Below, piece by piece: positions 16,207-25,146 of a stretch of DNA of 35,474 nucleotides. Origin of the DNA: Caldifarciminota bacterium. GTDB taxonomy: Bacteria; Hydrothermota; Tepidihabitantia; SM23-42. The translations under genes and the position numbers were made by a program. The DNA is taken from assembly GCA_027026255.1 (NCBI GenBank), contig JALVOT010000004.1:1-35474 (forward strand), read 5' to 3'. The notes beneath the pieces were generated by a model. It saw only the letters and a program-made list of their open reading frames with translations, was not told the DNA's origin and made no database searches. The first letter of the stretch is position 1; the number at the start of each line of letters is the position of its first letter.

Positions 16207-17405
16207 GATTTTTTGTTTATATTTAAGAGCAGGTCTTTACCCAACCACAGATGCATATATTTCAGCCCGGATGCGGTATTAAAGAGGACAACCCTTTCAT
16301 CATCACCGATCCAGCCCTGGTCGCGAAGATGGCGAAAGGCAACAAATGTTGCGGCACCTTCAGGACATAAGAAAATCCCCTGGGTCTGTGCAATGGTTTG
16401 AATCGCCCTTAATATCTCCTGATCAGAAACGGCGACTGCGGTTCCCTTACTCTCTCGCAGCGAATTTAAGATAAGAAAATCTCCGATCGCTGAAGGCACC
16501 CTCAGACCTTCGGCAATCGTTACCGGCTCAGGCCAGGGTTCTGCAAACTTCTTTTTATTATTAAATGCCCGAACAATCGGGGCACAACCCCGGGATTGAA
16601 CCGCAACCATTCTGGGAAGTTTAGAATTTACCCAGCCCAGCTTTTGCAGTTCCTCAAAAGCCTTCCACATACCGACCAAGCCGGTTCCACCGCCGGTGGG
16701 ATAGATTATAACATCAGGCAGTTCCCAGCCCAACTGCTCAGCCAGTTCTAATCCCATAGTTTTTTTACCTTCAATCCGATATGGCTCTTTCAGGGTCGAG
16801 ATGTCAAATCGCTCATACTTTATATTATCCTCGTGTGCAACCCGGGCGCAGTCTGTAATTACACCATCAACCAGTTGAACATTAGCTCCCCGGGCAATAC
16901 ATTCAACCACAAATGTCTTGGGTACATCCCTGGACATATATATATATGATTTTAATCCACCCATAGATGCATAGGCACTTAATGCAACACCGGCATTACC
17001 CGCCGAGGGCATTGACAATTCATTAATACCCAGTTCCTTCGCCTTTGATACTGCAACTGAGAGGCCGCGTGCCTTGAATGAACCGGTAGGGTTCTGCGCC
17101 TCATCCTTGATAAACAGATTATAAAACCCGAATTGCCTGCCCAACTCCCGGGTATAGATAAGCGGAGTATATCCTTCACCCAGACTCAAGATATTGTCCG
17201 GGTCATCAATGGGTAGAAGTTCTTGATATCGCCAGATATTTGGTGCCCGGGACAAAAGGTCATCGCGTCTCAAAACCTTACGCAGCTGTTTCAGATTGTA
17301 GATAACAATAATGGGCTTACCACATACCGGACATAGATTCCAGATAAGGTTCGGCTCCAACCTCTTTCCACAATAGGAACACTTAAGATAATTCACATAC
17401 CCCAT
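16203..17405 (-). CDS. thrC: Threonine synthase
   Basis: Pyridoxal-phosphate enzyme converting O-phosphohomoserine to threonine, 400 aa from the ATG at 17405, which has GGAAAGGGG upstream. A longer open frame to 17513 runs into repeat A5 and is not used. An N-terminal zinc ribbon (C9, C12, C25, C28) is followed by the fold-type II PLP domain: Schiff-base Lys K111 in NPTGSFKARG, SAGNAGVALSAYA for substrate binding, PTGGGTGLVGMWKA as the phosphate-binding Gly loop, and NTASGLKY near the end. The zinc ribbon places it in the class common in archaea and many bacteria. A single gene with its own promoter. Confidence 0.93.
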   Translation of the reverse strand: MGYVNYLKCSYCGKRLEPNLIWNLCPVCGKPIIVIYNLKQLRKVLRRDDLLSRAPNIWRYQELLPIDDPDNILSLGEGYTPLIYTRELGRQFGFYNLFIKDEAQNPTGSFKARGLSVAVSKAKELGINELSMPSAGNAGVALSAYASMGGLKSYIYMSRDVPKTFVVECIARGANVQLVDGVITDCARVAHEDNIKYERFDISTLKEPYRIEGKKTMGLELAEQLGWELPDVIIYPTGGGTGLVGMWKAFEELQKLGWVNSKLPRMVAVQSRGCAPIVRAFNNKKKFAEPWPEPVTIAEGLRVPSAIGDFLILNSLRESKGTAVAVSDQEILRAIQTIAQTQGIFLCPEGAATFVAFRHLRDQGWIGDDERVVLFNTASGLKYMHLWLGKDLLLNINKKS

Positions 17406-17430
17406 AAATAACCCCTTTCCAATATAAACT

Positions 17431-17458
17431 ATTATACAAAAGTCTAAGCACTTGTCAA
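17431..17458 (-). promoter_or_regulatory. thrC promoter
   Basis: Perfect TTGACA (17453-17458) and TATAAT (17431-17436) with a 16-nt spacer on the minus strand. The start near 17424 gives a leader of about 19 nt with the Shine-Dalgarno. Repeat A5 begins 13 nt upstream of the -35 box. Confidence 0.85.
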
Positions 17459-17471
17459 TAAACTGAATCAC

Positions 17472-17625
17472 TGACTCCTCTCCATTTTTTATCCCGGTTT
17501 TTTGTAAGTACAATATAGCCGGGGGGCGTCTCGCCCCGAGGCAGGGCGCCTGGCGGGCTGTAAGAATGACAAACCTCCAGCGGGCGGCGGGGACGCCGCC
17601 CGCGCTGAGAAAAATGGAACCGGGT
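17472..17625 (-). repeat. Repeat family A, short copy A5
   Basis: About 150 bp: TGACTCCTCTCCATTTTTT, ACAATATAGCC, the GGGGGGCGTCTCGCCCC hairpin (17521-17542), and a perfect 10-bp stem GCGGGCGGCG/CGCCGCCCGC with a GGGA loop (17580-17603). It lacks the distal half of the long copies. 17626-17708 is unique sequence without a gene. Confidence 0.85.
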
Positions 17626-17708
17626 GAAGTCAGACTGAATCATCCTGCTGAACCTTACAATTCCCGCCCTGCCTGAAATGTGAAGTTTATAAAGAAATCA
17701 ATTCTCCC

Positions 17709-17736
17709 TTGAATTATTTGATTAAAAGAATAGAAT
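17709..17736 (+). promoter_or_regulatory. Promoter of the GNAT-lpxB operon, leaderless
   Basis: TTGAAT (17709-17714), 16-nt spacer, TAGAAT (17731-17736), then 4 nt to the ATG at 17741. The expected start point lies within the ATGATG of the gene. No Shine-Dalgarno. Confidence 0.65.
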
Positions 17737-17740
17737 AGGG

Positions 17741-18187
17741 ATGATGAAAATGAAGATTGAAATCAAACGGTTTCAGATTAAGGACTATGACGCCCTCATT
17801 AAACTGTGGAATGAAGCCGGTCTGCCCCATAAACCAGAAGGGCGGGATAGAAAAACACATATTGCCCGGGAGATAAAAAATAAAAAGAACTGCATCTTTT
17901 TAATCGCCTGGCATAATAAGCAAATGGTCGGCTCGGTTCTGGGAACACATGATGGTCGAAAAGGCTGGATCAATCGCCTTGCGGTTCATCCTGAATATCG
18001 CAATCAGGGGATTGGAAAAAGACTGGTTAAGACAATCGAAAAGGAATTGCACAAACAGGGCATCGGTATAATCGCCTGCCTGATTGAAGACTGGAATACC
18101 GACTCAATAAAATTTTTTACACGGCTTGGTTATATTCACCATCCGGATATTAGATATTTTACCCGGCGTGATTATAAGGAGATATAA
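17741..18187 (+). CDS. GNAT-family N-acetyltransferase
   Basis: About 148 aa with a typical GNAT fold. The beta4-alpha3 acetyl-CoA loop is LAVHPEYRNQGIGKRLV (near residues 85-101) and the C-terminal NTDSIKFFTRLGY matches the usual end motif. It acetylates an unknown amine, possibly a metabolite or a protein N-terminus. First gene of a five-gene operon; its TAA overlaps the next ATG by one base. Start codons at 17741, 17744 and 17750 are all possible; a leaderless transcript favours the first two. Confidence 0.9.
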   Translation: MMKMKIEIKRFQIKDYDALIKLWNEAGLPHKPEGRDRKTHIAREIKNKKNCIFLIAWHNKQMVGSVLGTHDGRKGWINRLAVHPEYRNQGIGKRLVKTIEKELHKQGIGIIACLIEDWNTDSIKFFTRLGYIHHPDIRYFTRRDYKEI

Positions 18188-18840
18188 TGATTATACCATT
18201 TAAGGATAAAGATATTGAGTTTAAACCGACCAAGATTATCGGGGTGGCGAGAAATTATAAGGCACATGCAGAAGAGATGAATGCTAAGGTGCCGACCCGG
18301 CCGGGGATATTTCTCAAACCCTGTTCTGCACTGATTGGTAACCAGGAACCGGTGGTTATCCCGGATTCTTCTCAACGCGTGGATTATGAAGTTGAACTCG
18401 GCGTGATTATAAAGAGACGGTGTAAAGATATCGATGAATCAGCTGCTGAAAAATTTATAATGGGCTATACAGTAATTGTGGATGTTACCGCGCGTGATCT
18501 TCAGGCCGAGGCGAAAAGGTCCGGAATGCCCTGGACCATAGCCAAGGGCTTTGATACATTCGCCCCGGTTGGACCCAGGATTATTCCTGCAGAAGAGATT
18601 AATCCTGAAGCCCTTGATATCTGGTTGAAGTTAAATGGTGTATACAAACAGAAAAGCAATACAAAAAATATGATATTCTCAATTCCTTTTCTTATCTCGT
18701 TTATCTCTTCAATAATGACCCTGGAACCGATGGATCTTATCGCCACCGGCACACCTGAAGGTGTAGGTCCGATGAAACCAGGGGATATTGTTGAGGCCGG
18801 GATTGAAGGGATCGGAACCCTTGGATTCAGTGTGAAATAA
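18187..18840 (+). CDS. Fumarylacetoacetate hydrolase-family protein
   Basis: 217 aa, the usual size for the short FAH family (acylpyruvase, fumarylpyruvate hydrolase, oxaloacetate decarboxylase). Motifs: GVARNYKAHAEEM near residues 19-31, metal ligands in YEVELGVII (about 68-76), DVTARDLQ, AKGFDTFAPVGP, and GTPEGVGPMKPGD with the last conserved segment. It should bind Mg or Mn and cleave a C-C bond of a 2-oxo acid. The substrate cannot be deduced; the operon partners give no clear pathway. Starts on the last base of the GNAT stop. Confidence 0.93.
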   Translation: MIIPFKDKDIEFKPTKIIGVARNYKAHAEEMNAKVPTRPGIFLKPCSALIGNQEPVVIPDSSQRVDYEVELGVIIKRRCKDIDESAAEKFIMGYTVIVDVTARDLQAEAKRSGMPWTIAKGFDTFAPVGPRIIPAEEINPEALDIWLKLNGVYKQKSNTKNMIFSIPFLISFISSIMTLEPMDLIATGTPEGVGPMKPGDIVEAGIEGIGTLGFSVK

Positions 18841-18876
18841 TCCTTGACTTCCTTTCCCTTTCTATTAAAATTGGTT

Positions 18877-19089
18877 ATGCATAATTTTGGTCGACTCCTC
18901 ATCATCTCCGGGTTAATCTTCATAATCATCGGTGTTCTGCTTCTATTTGCACCCCGTATCGGGTTGTTCAAGCTGCCCGGTGATATTGTAATAAAACACG
19001 GCCCTTTTGTAATAATGTTTCCACTTGTAACAAGCATAATTATATCAATCATATTGACGATACTGCTTAACCTGTTTTTTCATAAATAG
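18877..19089 (+). CDS. DUF2905-family small membrane protein
   Basis: 70 aa from the ATG at 18877 (MHNFGRLLII). The reading frame is open from a TTG at 18844 but the family starts at this Met. Two transmembrane helices (about 4-27 and 44-67) flank the conserved FKLPGDIVIKHGPFVIMFPL, which is the DUF2905 signature LPGDI..... FYFPL. Function unknown; common beside lipid or ruvB genes in other bacteria. Its stop directly abuts the lpxB start. Confidence 0.85.
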   Translation: MHNFGRLLIISGLIFIIIGVLLLFAPRIGLFKLPGDIVIKHGPFVIMFPLVTSIIISIILTILLNLFFHK

Positions 19090-20091
19090 ATGCTCAACCA
19101 GCTTACTGGCAATCGTATATTTATCAGTTCAGGGGAGCCATCCGGAGACCACTATGCCCAATTCCTGGTAAGAGAATTAAAAAAAAATCATCCCGATCAG
19201 ATTATCTACGGATTTGGCGGCAAAGAACTGCACGAGGCCGGAGTAAAATTAATTCCTGGACTTAATCAGGTAAAGACATTCGGGCTTGATTCAGCAATTT
19301 TTACTTTAAAAAAAAATTACTATCTCCATCATAAAATTGCCCGGGCGATATATCGATTCCGACCGGAAGTTTTTATTGCGGTTGCCTATCCAGGTATGAA
19401 CCTTTTGCTCTGCAGCTATGCAAAAAAACTCGGGCTCAAGGTATACTACTTTTTACCTCCCCAGATATGGGCCTGGGCGAATTTCAGAAAATATCTTATA
19501 AAAAAGTGGGTTGATGAAGTGATTTCCGTCTTTCCCTTTGAATACAATTTTTATAAGAACCTGGGAATAAGGGTCATATATTTAAAAAATCCGCTGGTTA
19601 ATTCTGTAAAGGATTACAAAAGGAATGATTTTCAAACCCGGATCGGCTTTATGCCGGGTTCCCGACCCCAACAGATAAAGAAAAATTTTAATGTGGTAAT
19701 TGAATTGATAAAAAAAATCAATCAGCAGAATCAGGAAATTCAATTTTATCTAATCCTTTATGATAAAGAGATTATACAGGATATCCAGATTCCAGAATAT
19801 CTAAGGGTTGTTACAGAAAATCGCTATCAGGCGATGAAAAACTGTGACCTGCTCATTATCAGTTCAGGAACTGCATCACTCGAAGCCGGATTGATGTCCA
19901 TACCGCAGATATTTTTTTACCGCGCATCGCCTCTTGATTACTACATCTTTAAAAAATTTTTAAGGATAAAAGAGTATAATCTTGCCAACCTCTATTTTAA
20001 TAACCGGGATGTGCCGGTATTTATCTCCCCGAATCAGCAATATCTTCAAAAGGTTCTCTATAGCGAAGTCAAAAATCGAATGTTGATATAA
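19090..20091 (+). CDS. lpxB: Lipid-A-disaccharide synthase
   Basis: Glycosyltransferase family 19 enzyme that joins UDP-2,3-diacylglucosamine and lipid X into the lipid A disaccharide on the inner membrane. 333 aa, shorter than the usual 370-390. Motifs: FISSGEPSGDHYA (11-23), YGFGGKELHEAG, VAYPGMNLLL, FLPPQIWAW, FMPGSRPQQIKK, and SSGTASLEAGLMSIPQIFFYRASPLDY near 256-282. The first half is complete; the C-terminal tail is short. The other lpx genes are not in this window. Presence implies an LPS-type outer membrane. It overlaps the next gene by one base. Confidence 0.92.
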   Translation: MLNQLTGNRIFISSGEPSGDHYAQFLVRELKKNHPDQIIYGFGGKELHEAGVKLIPGLNQVKTFGLDSAIFTLKKNYYLHHKIARAIYRFRPEVFIAVAYPGMNLLLCSYAKKLGLKVYYFLPPQIWAWANFRKYLIKKWVDEVISVFPFEYNFYKNLGIRVIYLKNPLVNSVKDYKRNDFQTRIGFMPGSRPQQIKKNFNVVIELIKKINQQNQEIQFYLILYDKEIIQDIQIPEYLRVVTENRYQAMKNCDLLIISSGTASLEAGLMSIPQIFFYRASPLDYYIFKKFLRIKEYNLANLYFNNRDVPVFISPNQQYLQKVLYSEVKNRMLI

Positions 20092-21161
20092 TGAGATTGC
20101 CTGAAATAATCGAATCAGAAATCTTAAACTCAACAGAGTTCGCATCACGATATAAAGAACTGAGATTAAAACTTATTAAACTCTCTGATGAATTTTCCCG
20201 ATTTAAAAAGACAAAATCACCATACCGTGATGCCTATACCGTGTATAACTTTCCGATGAACCTGATGAAGACAATATTTTTAATCAAAAGACTTACAAAA
20301 TTCTATCCGGAATCACTCCCGGCTGATACCATTCGGGTAATTGATATCGGATGTGGTGAAGGTGCTGGTATGTTTGGTGTATATCTTGGAATCGGACATA
20401 AAAAATTCTATCTTAAAGGGATTGATGCTTCATCAGATGCCCTGAAACAGAGTCATCGATTCGCCCGTGCCCTGCAGAAAAAAGACCCCAATCTGCATAT
20501 CAGTTATACCAGACGAAGACTCGGTTCTAAACTGTTGAAGGAGCAGAAAAACAGGTATGATTTTGTTCTTTTTATCAATGCACTTGCCGAAATTATCCCG
20601 GCTGATAAAATCGGGCTCGATTTTATTAAATCTGCCTTCAGATTGCTTAGTAAAAACGGTTTTATAATAATCATTGAACCGGCATTAAAAAAGCACTCCC
20701 GACGATTGATGCAGCTGCGGGAATTGATTATTAAACATAACTCCGGTAATATTATACTCCCCTGTCTGCACCAGAATACCTGCCCCCTGCTCAAGATAAA
20801 AAGGGAGTGGTGCCATTTTGTGATTCCCTGGGAACCACCGGATTTTATGCAACTTCTTAATAAAGGGTTGAATCGGGAAATTGATCGATTAAAATTTTCT
20901 TATCTTATAATTTCCCGGTCCGGACAAAAAATATCAGGGTATACAGTCATCAGCCGATTGCTGACTGAGAAAGGAAAGAAAAAGGTCTTTATCTGCACCG
21001 GTCAGGACAGGATTGAATTGATGCGATTGAATCGCGACCGGAGCCAGAAAAATTCCCGATTCGATGCGGTCAAATCCGGAGATTTCATTGAGATTAAAAA
21101 TTTTATCCAGAAAGGTTCCCTCTGGCAGATAAAAAAAGATACAGAAGTTAAGATTATTTAG
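20091..21161 (+). CDS. Rsm22-like SAM-dependent methyltransferase
   Basis: 356 aa. N-terminal helical region, then a Rossmann methyltransferase core: VIDIGCGEGAGMFGVY (about 83-98), LKGIDASSDAL, FVLFINALAEI. The later part has the Rsm22 (mitochondrial ribosomal assembly factor) signature EPALKKHSRRLMQLRE... then PCLHQNTCPLL and EWCHF, with cysteines that in relatives may bind an iron-sulfur cluster. Probably an rRNA or ribosome-assembly methyltransferase, but this is by family only. The C-terminal 60 residues look like an OB-like or beta domain. Last gene of the operon. Confidence 0.8.
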   Translation: MRLPEIIESEILNSTEFASRYKELRLKLIKLSDEFSRFKKTKSPYRDAYTVYNFPMNLMKTIFLIKRLTKFYPESLPADTIRVIDIGCGEGAGMFGVYLGIGHKKFYLKGIDASSDALKQSHRFARALQKKDPNLHISYTRRRLGSKLLKEQKNRYDFVLFINALAEIIPADKIGLDFIKSAFRLLSKNGFIIIIEPALKKHSRRLMQLRELIIKHNSGNIILPCLHQNTCPLLKIKREWCHFVIPWEPPDFMQLLNKGLNREIDRLKFSYLIISRSGQKISGYTVISRLLTEKGKKKVFICTGQDRIELMRLNRDRSQKNSRFDAVKSGDFIEIKNFIQKGSLWQIKKDTEVKII

Positions 21162-21217
21162 CGGCTTGATTTTCGAATTTACTTTTTTGAATATAAATGG
21201 ATAAAAGAAAGACTGTC

Positions 21218-21545
21218 CCAGAATAAAAAAATGCTTCGCTGTAATAAACACGCTGCGCGCTGTAAAATGAGTAAGCCCAGGGGCGCCCCGACCCGCCGGG
21301 CGAGGACGCCCGGCAAGCTTTTTCTGTAGCCTGGCGTGCTTCTCCCAGCTGAGGGGCGTCCCGCCCCGAGGCACTGCAGGTCGGGATGTTACGCACCAGA
21401 CAAACTAAATAAACGAAAACGCAGATCGTTATACGCTGTTGGGCATCAAAGCCCGTCTCGTCGGACGGTTTCGTTATTCGTGGTTTTTGGTCTTCAGCCG
21501 ATTAACCACAACCTATAACCAGACCGGCATCGACATCGTATAGCG
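21218..21545 (-). repeat. Repeat family B, copy B2
   Basis: Inverse copy of 14505-14762 with an extra GC-rich insert of about 70 bp (around 21283-21350: CGACCCGCCGGGCGAGGACG, CCGGCAAGC). It contains the shared hairpin GGGGCGTCCCGCCCC at 21353-21373. Together with B1 it makes an inverted pair around the speDE-thrC-lpxB region. Confidence 0.8.
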
Positions 21546-21573
21546 AATAACGATTCTGTATAACGAGATTCTC

Positions 21574-21629
21574 CCCGACAAAAAGAGGTCGGGCAGGCGG
21601 CGCTCCGGGCCCTCTGAATAACAGAGGGC
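21574..21629. other. Two hairpins in a gene-free stretch
   Basis: CCCGAC/GTCGGG (21574-21593, 8-nt loop) and GCCCTCTG/CAGAGGGC (21609-21629, 5-nt loop). They lie just beyond repeat B2. From 21546 to 21798 no gene is seen; the hairpins could be terminators of the lpxB operon or parts of a larger repeat. Confidence 0.4.
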
Positions 21630-21798
21630 ATAAATATCGGACTGACACCAAGGCAGGGAAATTTTTCAGGAATCCATTAGAAAAGAATCGATGTTGAGAA
21701 GTTACGAAATTGCAAGGTTGGGAAATCATCAGTCATCAGGATTGGCGCGGATAACTAAAAATTGCGAACCTACAGGATACCGGATAAAAGAATAATAA

Positions 21799-22030
21799 TT
21801 ATATTTGCAAAGTTTTCCAGGAGTAGTTCATAATGTCGTCCCTGAGTAAAAAGTTATCTTCAGTGATAGAAATTATCGCCTTTACTCCGATATTTTTTGC
21901 TATCCTGGAATTCCTCCCCATTCTTGAAGGTTGTTTTACCTGACTGACGCGGACCAGTAATCGTCACCGCCGGAAAGGTCTTTGCTGCCCTGATAATCGT
22001 CTTTGCAAGCATTCTTTCGATAAACTTCAT
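21799..22030 (-). pseudogene. Remnant of an AAA ATPase (DUF4143-type)
   Basis: From an ATG at 22030 with GGAG upstream, the protein begins MKFIERMLAKTIIRAAKTF then PAVTITGPRQSGKTT, the classic start and Walker A of the ATPase-plus-DUF4143 family (normally about 380-450 aa). Within a few codons the similarity ends. In a shifted frame a C-terminal-like piece AKNIGVKAIISITEDNFLL runs to a TAA at 21799-21801. The bulk of the gene has been deleted and the halves are out of frame, so it is dead. Confidence 0.6.
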
Positions 22031-22344
22031 CTTATTCTCCGGACACATTACACCCTGAATATTTAATATATCAAGTTAAAAAATAAGGGAAAAGTCCCTC
22101 GCGGGTTCGGGGTAAATAAACTTATCTCTTCCTCTCTCTGTCATTCTGAATCCACCACCTTCCCTGTTCACGATGACCTGGGCCGGATTAATTAAGTGGA
22201 TATAGCAAAAAACGAACAGAAATCAGAGAATTTCTGTAATACACATCGCTATAAATTTATAACATCTTGTGCTGGCAATTCAGGAAGAAAAGGTTTAAGA
22301 AATTAAAAGTAATGCAGGATTACAAAACAATTTTTTATCTGGAT
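22031..22344. other. Gene-free stretch
   Basis: No ORF with a plausible ribosome-binding site, no tRNA and no repeat shared with the rest of the window. A weak hairpin GGGAAAAGTCCC occurs near 22088. Probably decayed sequence left with the adjacent ATPase remnant. Confidence 0.4.
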
Positions 22345-23832
22345 TTAATAGACAAATGAACTGCCTCCGATAAATTCTCGTAAAATACTGTTTGACGGCA
22401 CATCCCTTTCCTTCAAATCATAGAATAGATTCAAAAAATTTATTAATCTTTTTGCCTCTTCATATTCCGGGGCATCCGGCTTTATTCGACGAAGAATCGG
22501 CAGACAGAGTTTTTTCAGCACCGCAGGCTCATAGATTAAGGCGGAATTGAACATCTCATCGGCCTGTTCCTGGAATGGATAGATATTCTTCTCTTCACCC
22601 CGGCGCACCGAACTCCAGTGTCTTAACACCCCTTTGATATGATAACCACGATAATGGGTATCGCGCACAATCCTTCTCAACATCCTTGTATCCGTGGTGG
22701 AAACCCTGTTATGGTCGTCAATGTTGAGCTGAGTCAGGGCACTTATATAGATTTTGAATCTTAAAGAAGCAAGGATACGATAGGTTAACCTGTCATTAAG
22801 GCAATGAATCCCTTCAAGTAATATTACACCATTGTCTTGCAGATATATCATACGTCCCTTATTCCTGCGGCCGGTGATAAAATTGAATCGGGGCATTTCA
22901 ATCACCTTCCCCTGTAAAAGCCGGCAAAGATGCTGATTCAACAATTTTATATCTACAGCATTTATCGATTCAAAGTCAAGCCTGCCGAATTTATCCCTCG
23001 GTGTCCTGGAATGGGGAAGAAAATAGTCGTCGGTAGATATGGAAACCGGCCTGATGCCATTGACCAACAACTGAATCGCAAGTCGTTTTGTAAATGTTGT
23101 TTTACCAGCACTACTGGGCCCGGCAATCAAAACCAATTTACTCTTCTTCTTTGTAATCTGATCCGCAATATAGACAATCTTCTTTTCATGCAGTGCCTCA
23201 CTCACCTTAATGATTTCCGAACCCAGACCATTTTTTATCTTGTGATTCAACTGACCCAGGTCACTGATACCCAGAATCTGTGCCCATTCCTCATGTTCAG
23301 AAAAGATTCGGGCAAGCCGGGGTTGGGGAACATATTCAGGTAAGATTGATAAATCCTGCCAGACTGGAAAGACCATAATAAATCCCGGGAAAAAATATCT
23401 GAGATAGAATTTATCCGCCTTTCCTGTATTATTAAAGGGTGGAACAAGAAAAAGGTCATAGAAATCAAGGAGTGAATAGACCATAATCCTGGAAACCCGA
23501 ATATTCTTCAAAAGAACAACCTTATCCTTGAGACCCAATCGCTCAAAGAGTTTTATCGCCTTTGGCCGGCTCATTTTCTGAGACTTTATCGGAATATTTT
23601 CTGCTATGATTTCACGCATCTTTTTATCGATGCGCTGGATATCTATCGGTTTTACCCTTCTATGCAGAAGACAATAATACCCCTGGCTTATTGAATGCTC
23701 AATACGCAGATTTGCTTTGGGATAAAGTTTTTTTATCGCCACATAAAGAATAAAAGAAAGGGTGGACTGATAACTGCGCCACCGGTTCAGTTTTTCTAAA
23801 TCTTCAAGTCCTTTTATGTCCTGCTCAAACAT
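22345..23832 (-). CDS. Uridine kinase-like protein with a threonyl-tRNA-synthetase-like N-terminal domain
   Basis: 495 aa. Residues about 1-200 resemble the second additional (SAD) domain of ThrRS/AlaRS (IEHSISQGYYC, in place of DHSFADGFY). Then a P-loop uridine kinase/phosphoribulokinase-type domain: Walker A GPSSAGKTTFTKRLA, STDDYFLPHSRTP for the nucleoside side, GRLDFESINAVD, and VILLEGIHCLND as Walker B. Proteins with this arrangement are annotated as nucleoside kinases; most also have an N-terminal TGS domain, which is missing here. It should phosphorylate a nucleoside with ATP or GTP. The ATG lies inside the end of yggS (19-nt overlap), so the two are coupled. Confidence 0.82.
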   Translation of the reverse strand: MFEQDIKGLEDLEKLNRWRSYQSTLSFILYVAIKKLYPKANLRIEHSISQGYYCLLHRRVKPIDIQRIDKKMREIIAENIPIKSQKMSRPKAIKLFERLGLKDKVVLLKNIRVSRIMVYSLLDFYDLFLVPPFNNTGKADKFYLRYFFPGFIMVFPVWQDLSILPEYVPQPRLARIFSEHEEWAQILGISDLGQLNHKIKNGLGSEIIKVSEALHEKKIVYIADQITKKKSKLVLIAGPSSAGKTTFTKRLAIQLLVNGIRPVSISTDDYFLPHSRTPRDKFGRLDFESINAVDIKLLNQHLCRLLQGKVIEMPRFNFITGRRNKGRMIYLQDNGVILLEGIHCLNDRLTYRILASLRFKIYISALTQLNIDDHNRVSTTDTRMLRRIVRDTHYRGYHIKGVLRHWSSVRRGEEKNIYPFQEQADEMFNSALIYEPAVLKKLCLPILRRIKPDAPEYEEAKRLINFLNLFYDLKERDVPSNSILREFIGGSSFVY

Positions 23833-24512
23833 TTATAATCCCGGGTTCCGAATATTGCAGTTCCCACCCTTATCATATTGGAACCCTCTTCAATGGCAAT
23901 CTCAAAATCTGAGGTCATCCCCATTGAAAGGATAGGAAACGGCTGGTCACAGGCCTGGGCAAGTTCATCACGGAGCTCGCGTAGAATTTTAAAACAGGGT
24001 CTTGACGCCTCAGGGTCCTGAATCGCCCAGCCCGGCCCGATGGTCATAAGCCCTAAGATATTTATCTTTTTAAATTGCTTTATATTATCATAAAACTGGA
24101 AAAGTTCATCCGGACTGATACCAAATTTTGATGGTTCCTTTGAAGTATTGACCTCAATAAGGCAGTCTACGGGTTTTTCCGCCCGTCTTTCAATCTCCCG
24201 GGCGAGCTTTACAGAATCGAGGCTGTGAATCAATTTAAAAATCTTGAGGGCATCCTTAACCTTGTTGGTCTGGAGGTGTCCGATCATATGCCATTCCACT
24301 ATGTTGCCCAGTTGGGCGAACTTCTCTTTTGCCTCCTGAACCCGATTCTCACCGATAATCTTTATTCCGGATTTCGCCGCCTCAAGAATCTTCTCCGCAG
24401 GGAATGTCTTGGCAACCGCCACGATCGTAATCTCTTCAGGTCTGCGTCCGGCCCGGGCAGCTGCATCAGTAATCCGCTTCTTCAGTATTTCAATATTTTC
24501 CTTGATAGCCAT
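23814..24512 (-). CDS. yggS: YggS/PROSC-family PLP homeostasis protein
   Basis: 232 aa, single TIM-barrel PLP-binding protein without known enzymatic turnover, involved in pyridoxal-phosphate balance. K35 in VAVAKTFP is the PLP lysine. Family motifs GENRVQEA, WHMIGHLQTNK, IEVNTSKEPSKFGI, LMTIGP, and SMGMTSDFEIAIEEGSNMIRVG with IFG at the end. Normal length. Starts at the ATG 24512 with no Shine-Dalgarno because the promoter is directly upstream. Confidence 0.95.
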   Translation of the reverse strand: MAIKENIEILKKRITDAAARAGRRPEEITIVAVAKTFPAEKILEAAKSGIKIIGENRVQEAKEKFAQLGNIVEWHMIGHLQTNKVKDALKIFKLIHSLDSVKLAREIERRAEKPVDCLIEVNTSKEPSKFGISPDELFQFYDNIKQFKKINILGLMTIGPGWAIQDPEASRPCFKILRELRDELAQACDQPFPILSMGMTSDFEIAIEEGSNMIRVGTAIFGTRDYKCLSRT

Positions 24513-24518
24513 CGCCCA

Positions 24519-24546
24519 ATTATACGAATTTAACAGGTTATGTCAA
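24519..24546 (-). promoter_or_regulatory. yggS promoter, leaderless
   Basis: Minus-strand perfect TTGACA (24541-24546) and TATAAT (24519-24524), spacer 16 nt, then 6 nt to the ATG at 24512. The transcript should begin at the start codon. Repeat A2 begins 13 nt upstream of the -35 box. Confidence 0.85.
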
Positions 24547-24559
24547 TTGGGGTTTAAGC

Positions 24560-25138
24560 TGACTCCTCTCCACTTTTTGTCCCGGATTTTTGTAAACTAT
24601 ATTACAATATAGCCGGGGGGCGTCCCGCCCCGAGGCAGGACGCCTGGCGAGCTGCAGGAGATTCTGAAACGAGTTAAGAATGACAAACCTCCAGCGGGCG
24701 GCGGGGACGCCGCCCGCGCTGAGAAAAAAGGGAACGCCGCCCGCACGGAAAAAAATGGAGGCATTACCAGCACTGGTGAAAATTGAACCGATGACCAATA
24801 AAATAATATAAAAAAAGTAAAACGAAGTTGTTGAGTATTTTTCATCCTGGTTTAACAATTTCATGGAAGTTTATTCTGTCCAGAATACCATTGCAATTAT
24901 TTCAGGAAACACAATGAAAAAAGTGGAGATGAGTCAGGGGTTTAAGTTTTTTAAATTTTAAATTCATCCTGTCAGATTTATCCCTGAATCTTTATTCATA
25001 AACAAAATTCCCCGGTCTCAAAATTGCTCAATTGCACCATTGAGCAATCCTCGAATGCGTTTCCAGTTCACTGATGAATTAAGATTTTTTATGACCAAAT
25101 TATATCTAAACTGGTAACGATGTCTGTTAACGTTTGCA
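24560..25138 (-). repeat. Repeat family A, copy A2
   Basis: About 579 bp. It starts TGACTCCTCTCCACTTTTT (24560-24578) and its inverted partner AAAAAAGTGGAGATGAGTCA is at 24916-24935; a further 200 bp carries the same gene-end fragment as positions 132-275. Hairpins: GGGGCGTCCCGCCCC at 24615-24637 and the 10-bp GCGGGCGGCG stem at 24694-24717. Same orientation as A3, so the exporter cassette lies between direct repeats. Confidence 0.9.
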
Positions 25139-25146
25139 ATCAACTA

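Noticed and set aside
17406-17513. N-terminal extension of threonine synthase
   Set aside because: It would begin inside repeat A5 and upstream of the promoter at 17431-17458; the ATG at 17405 has a ribosome-binding site and starts at the zinc ribbon.
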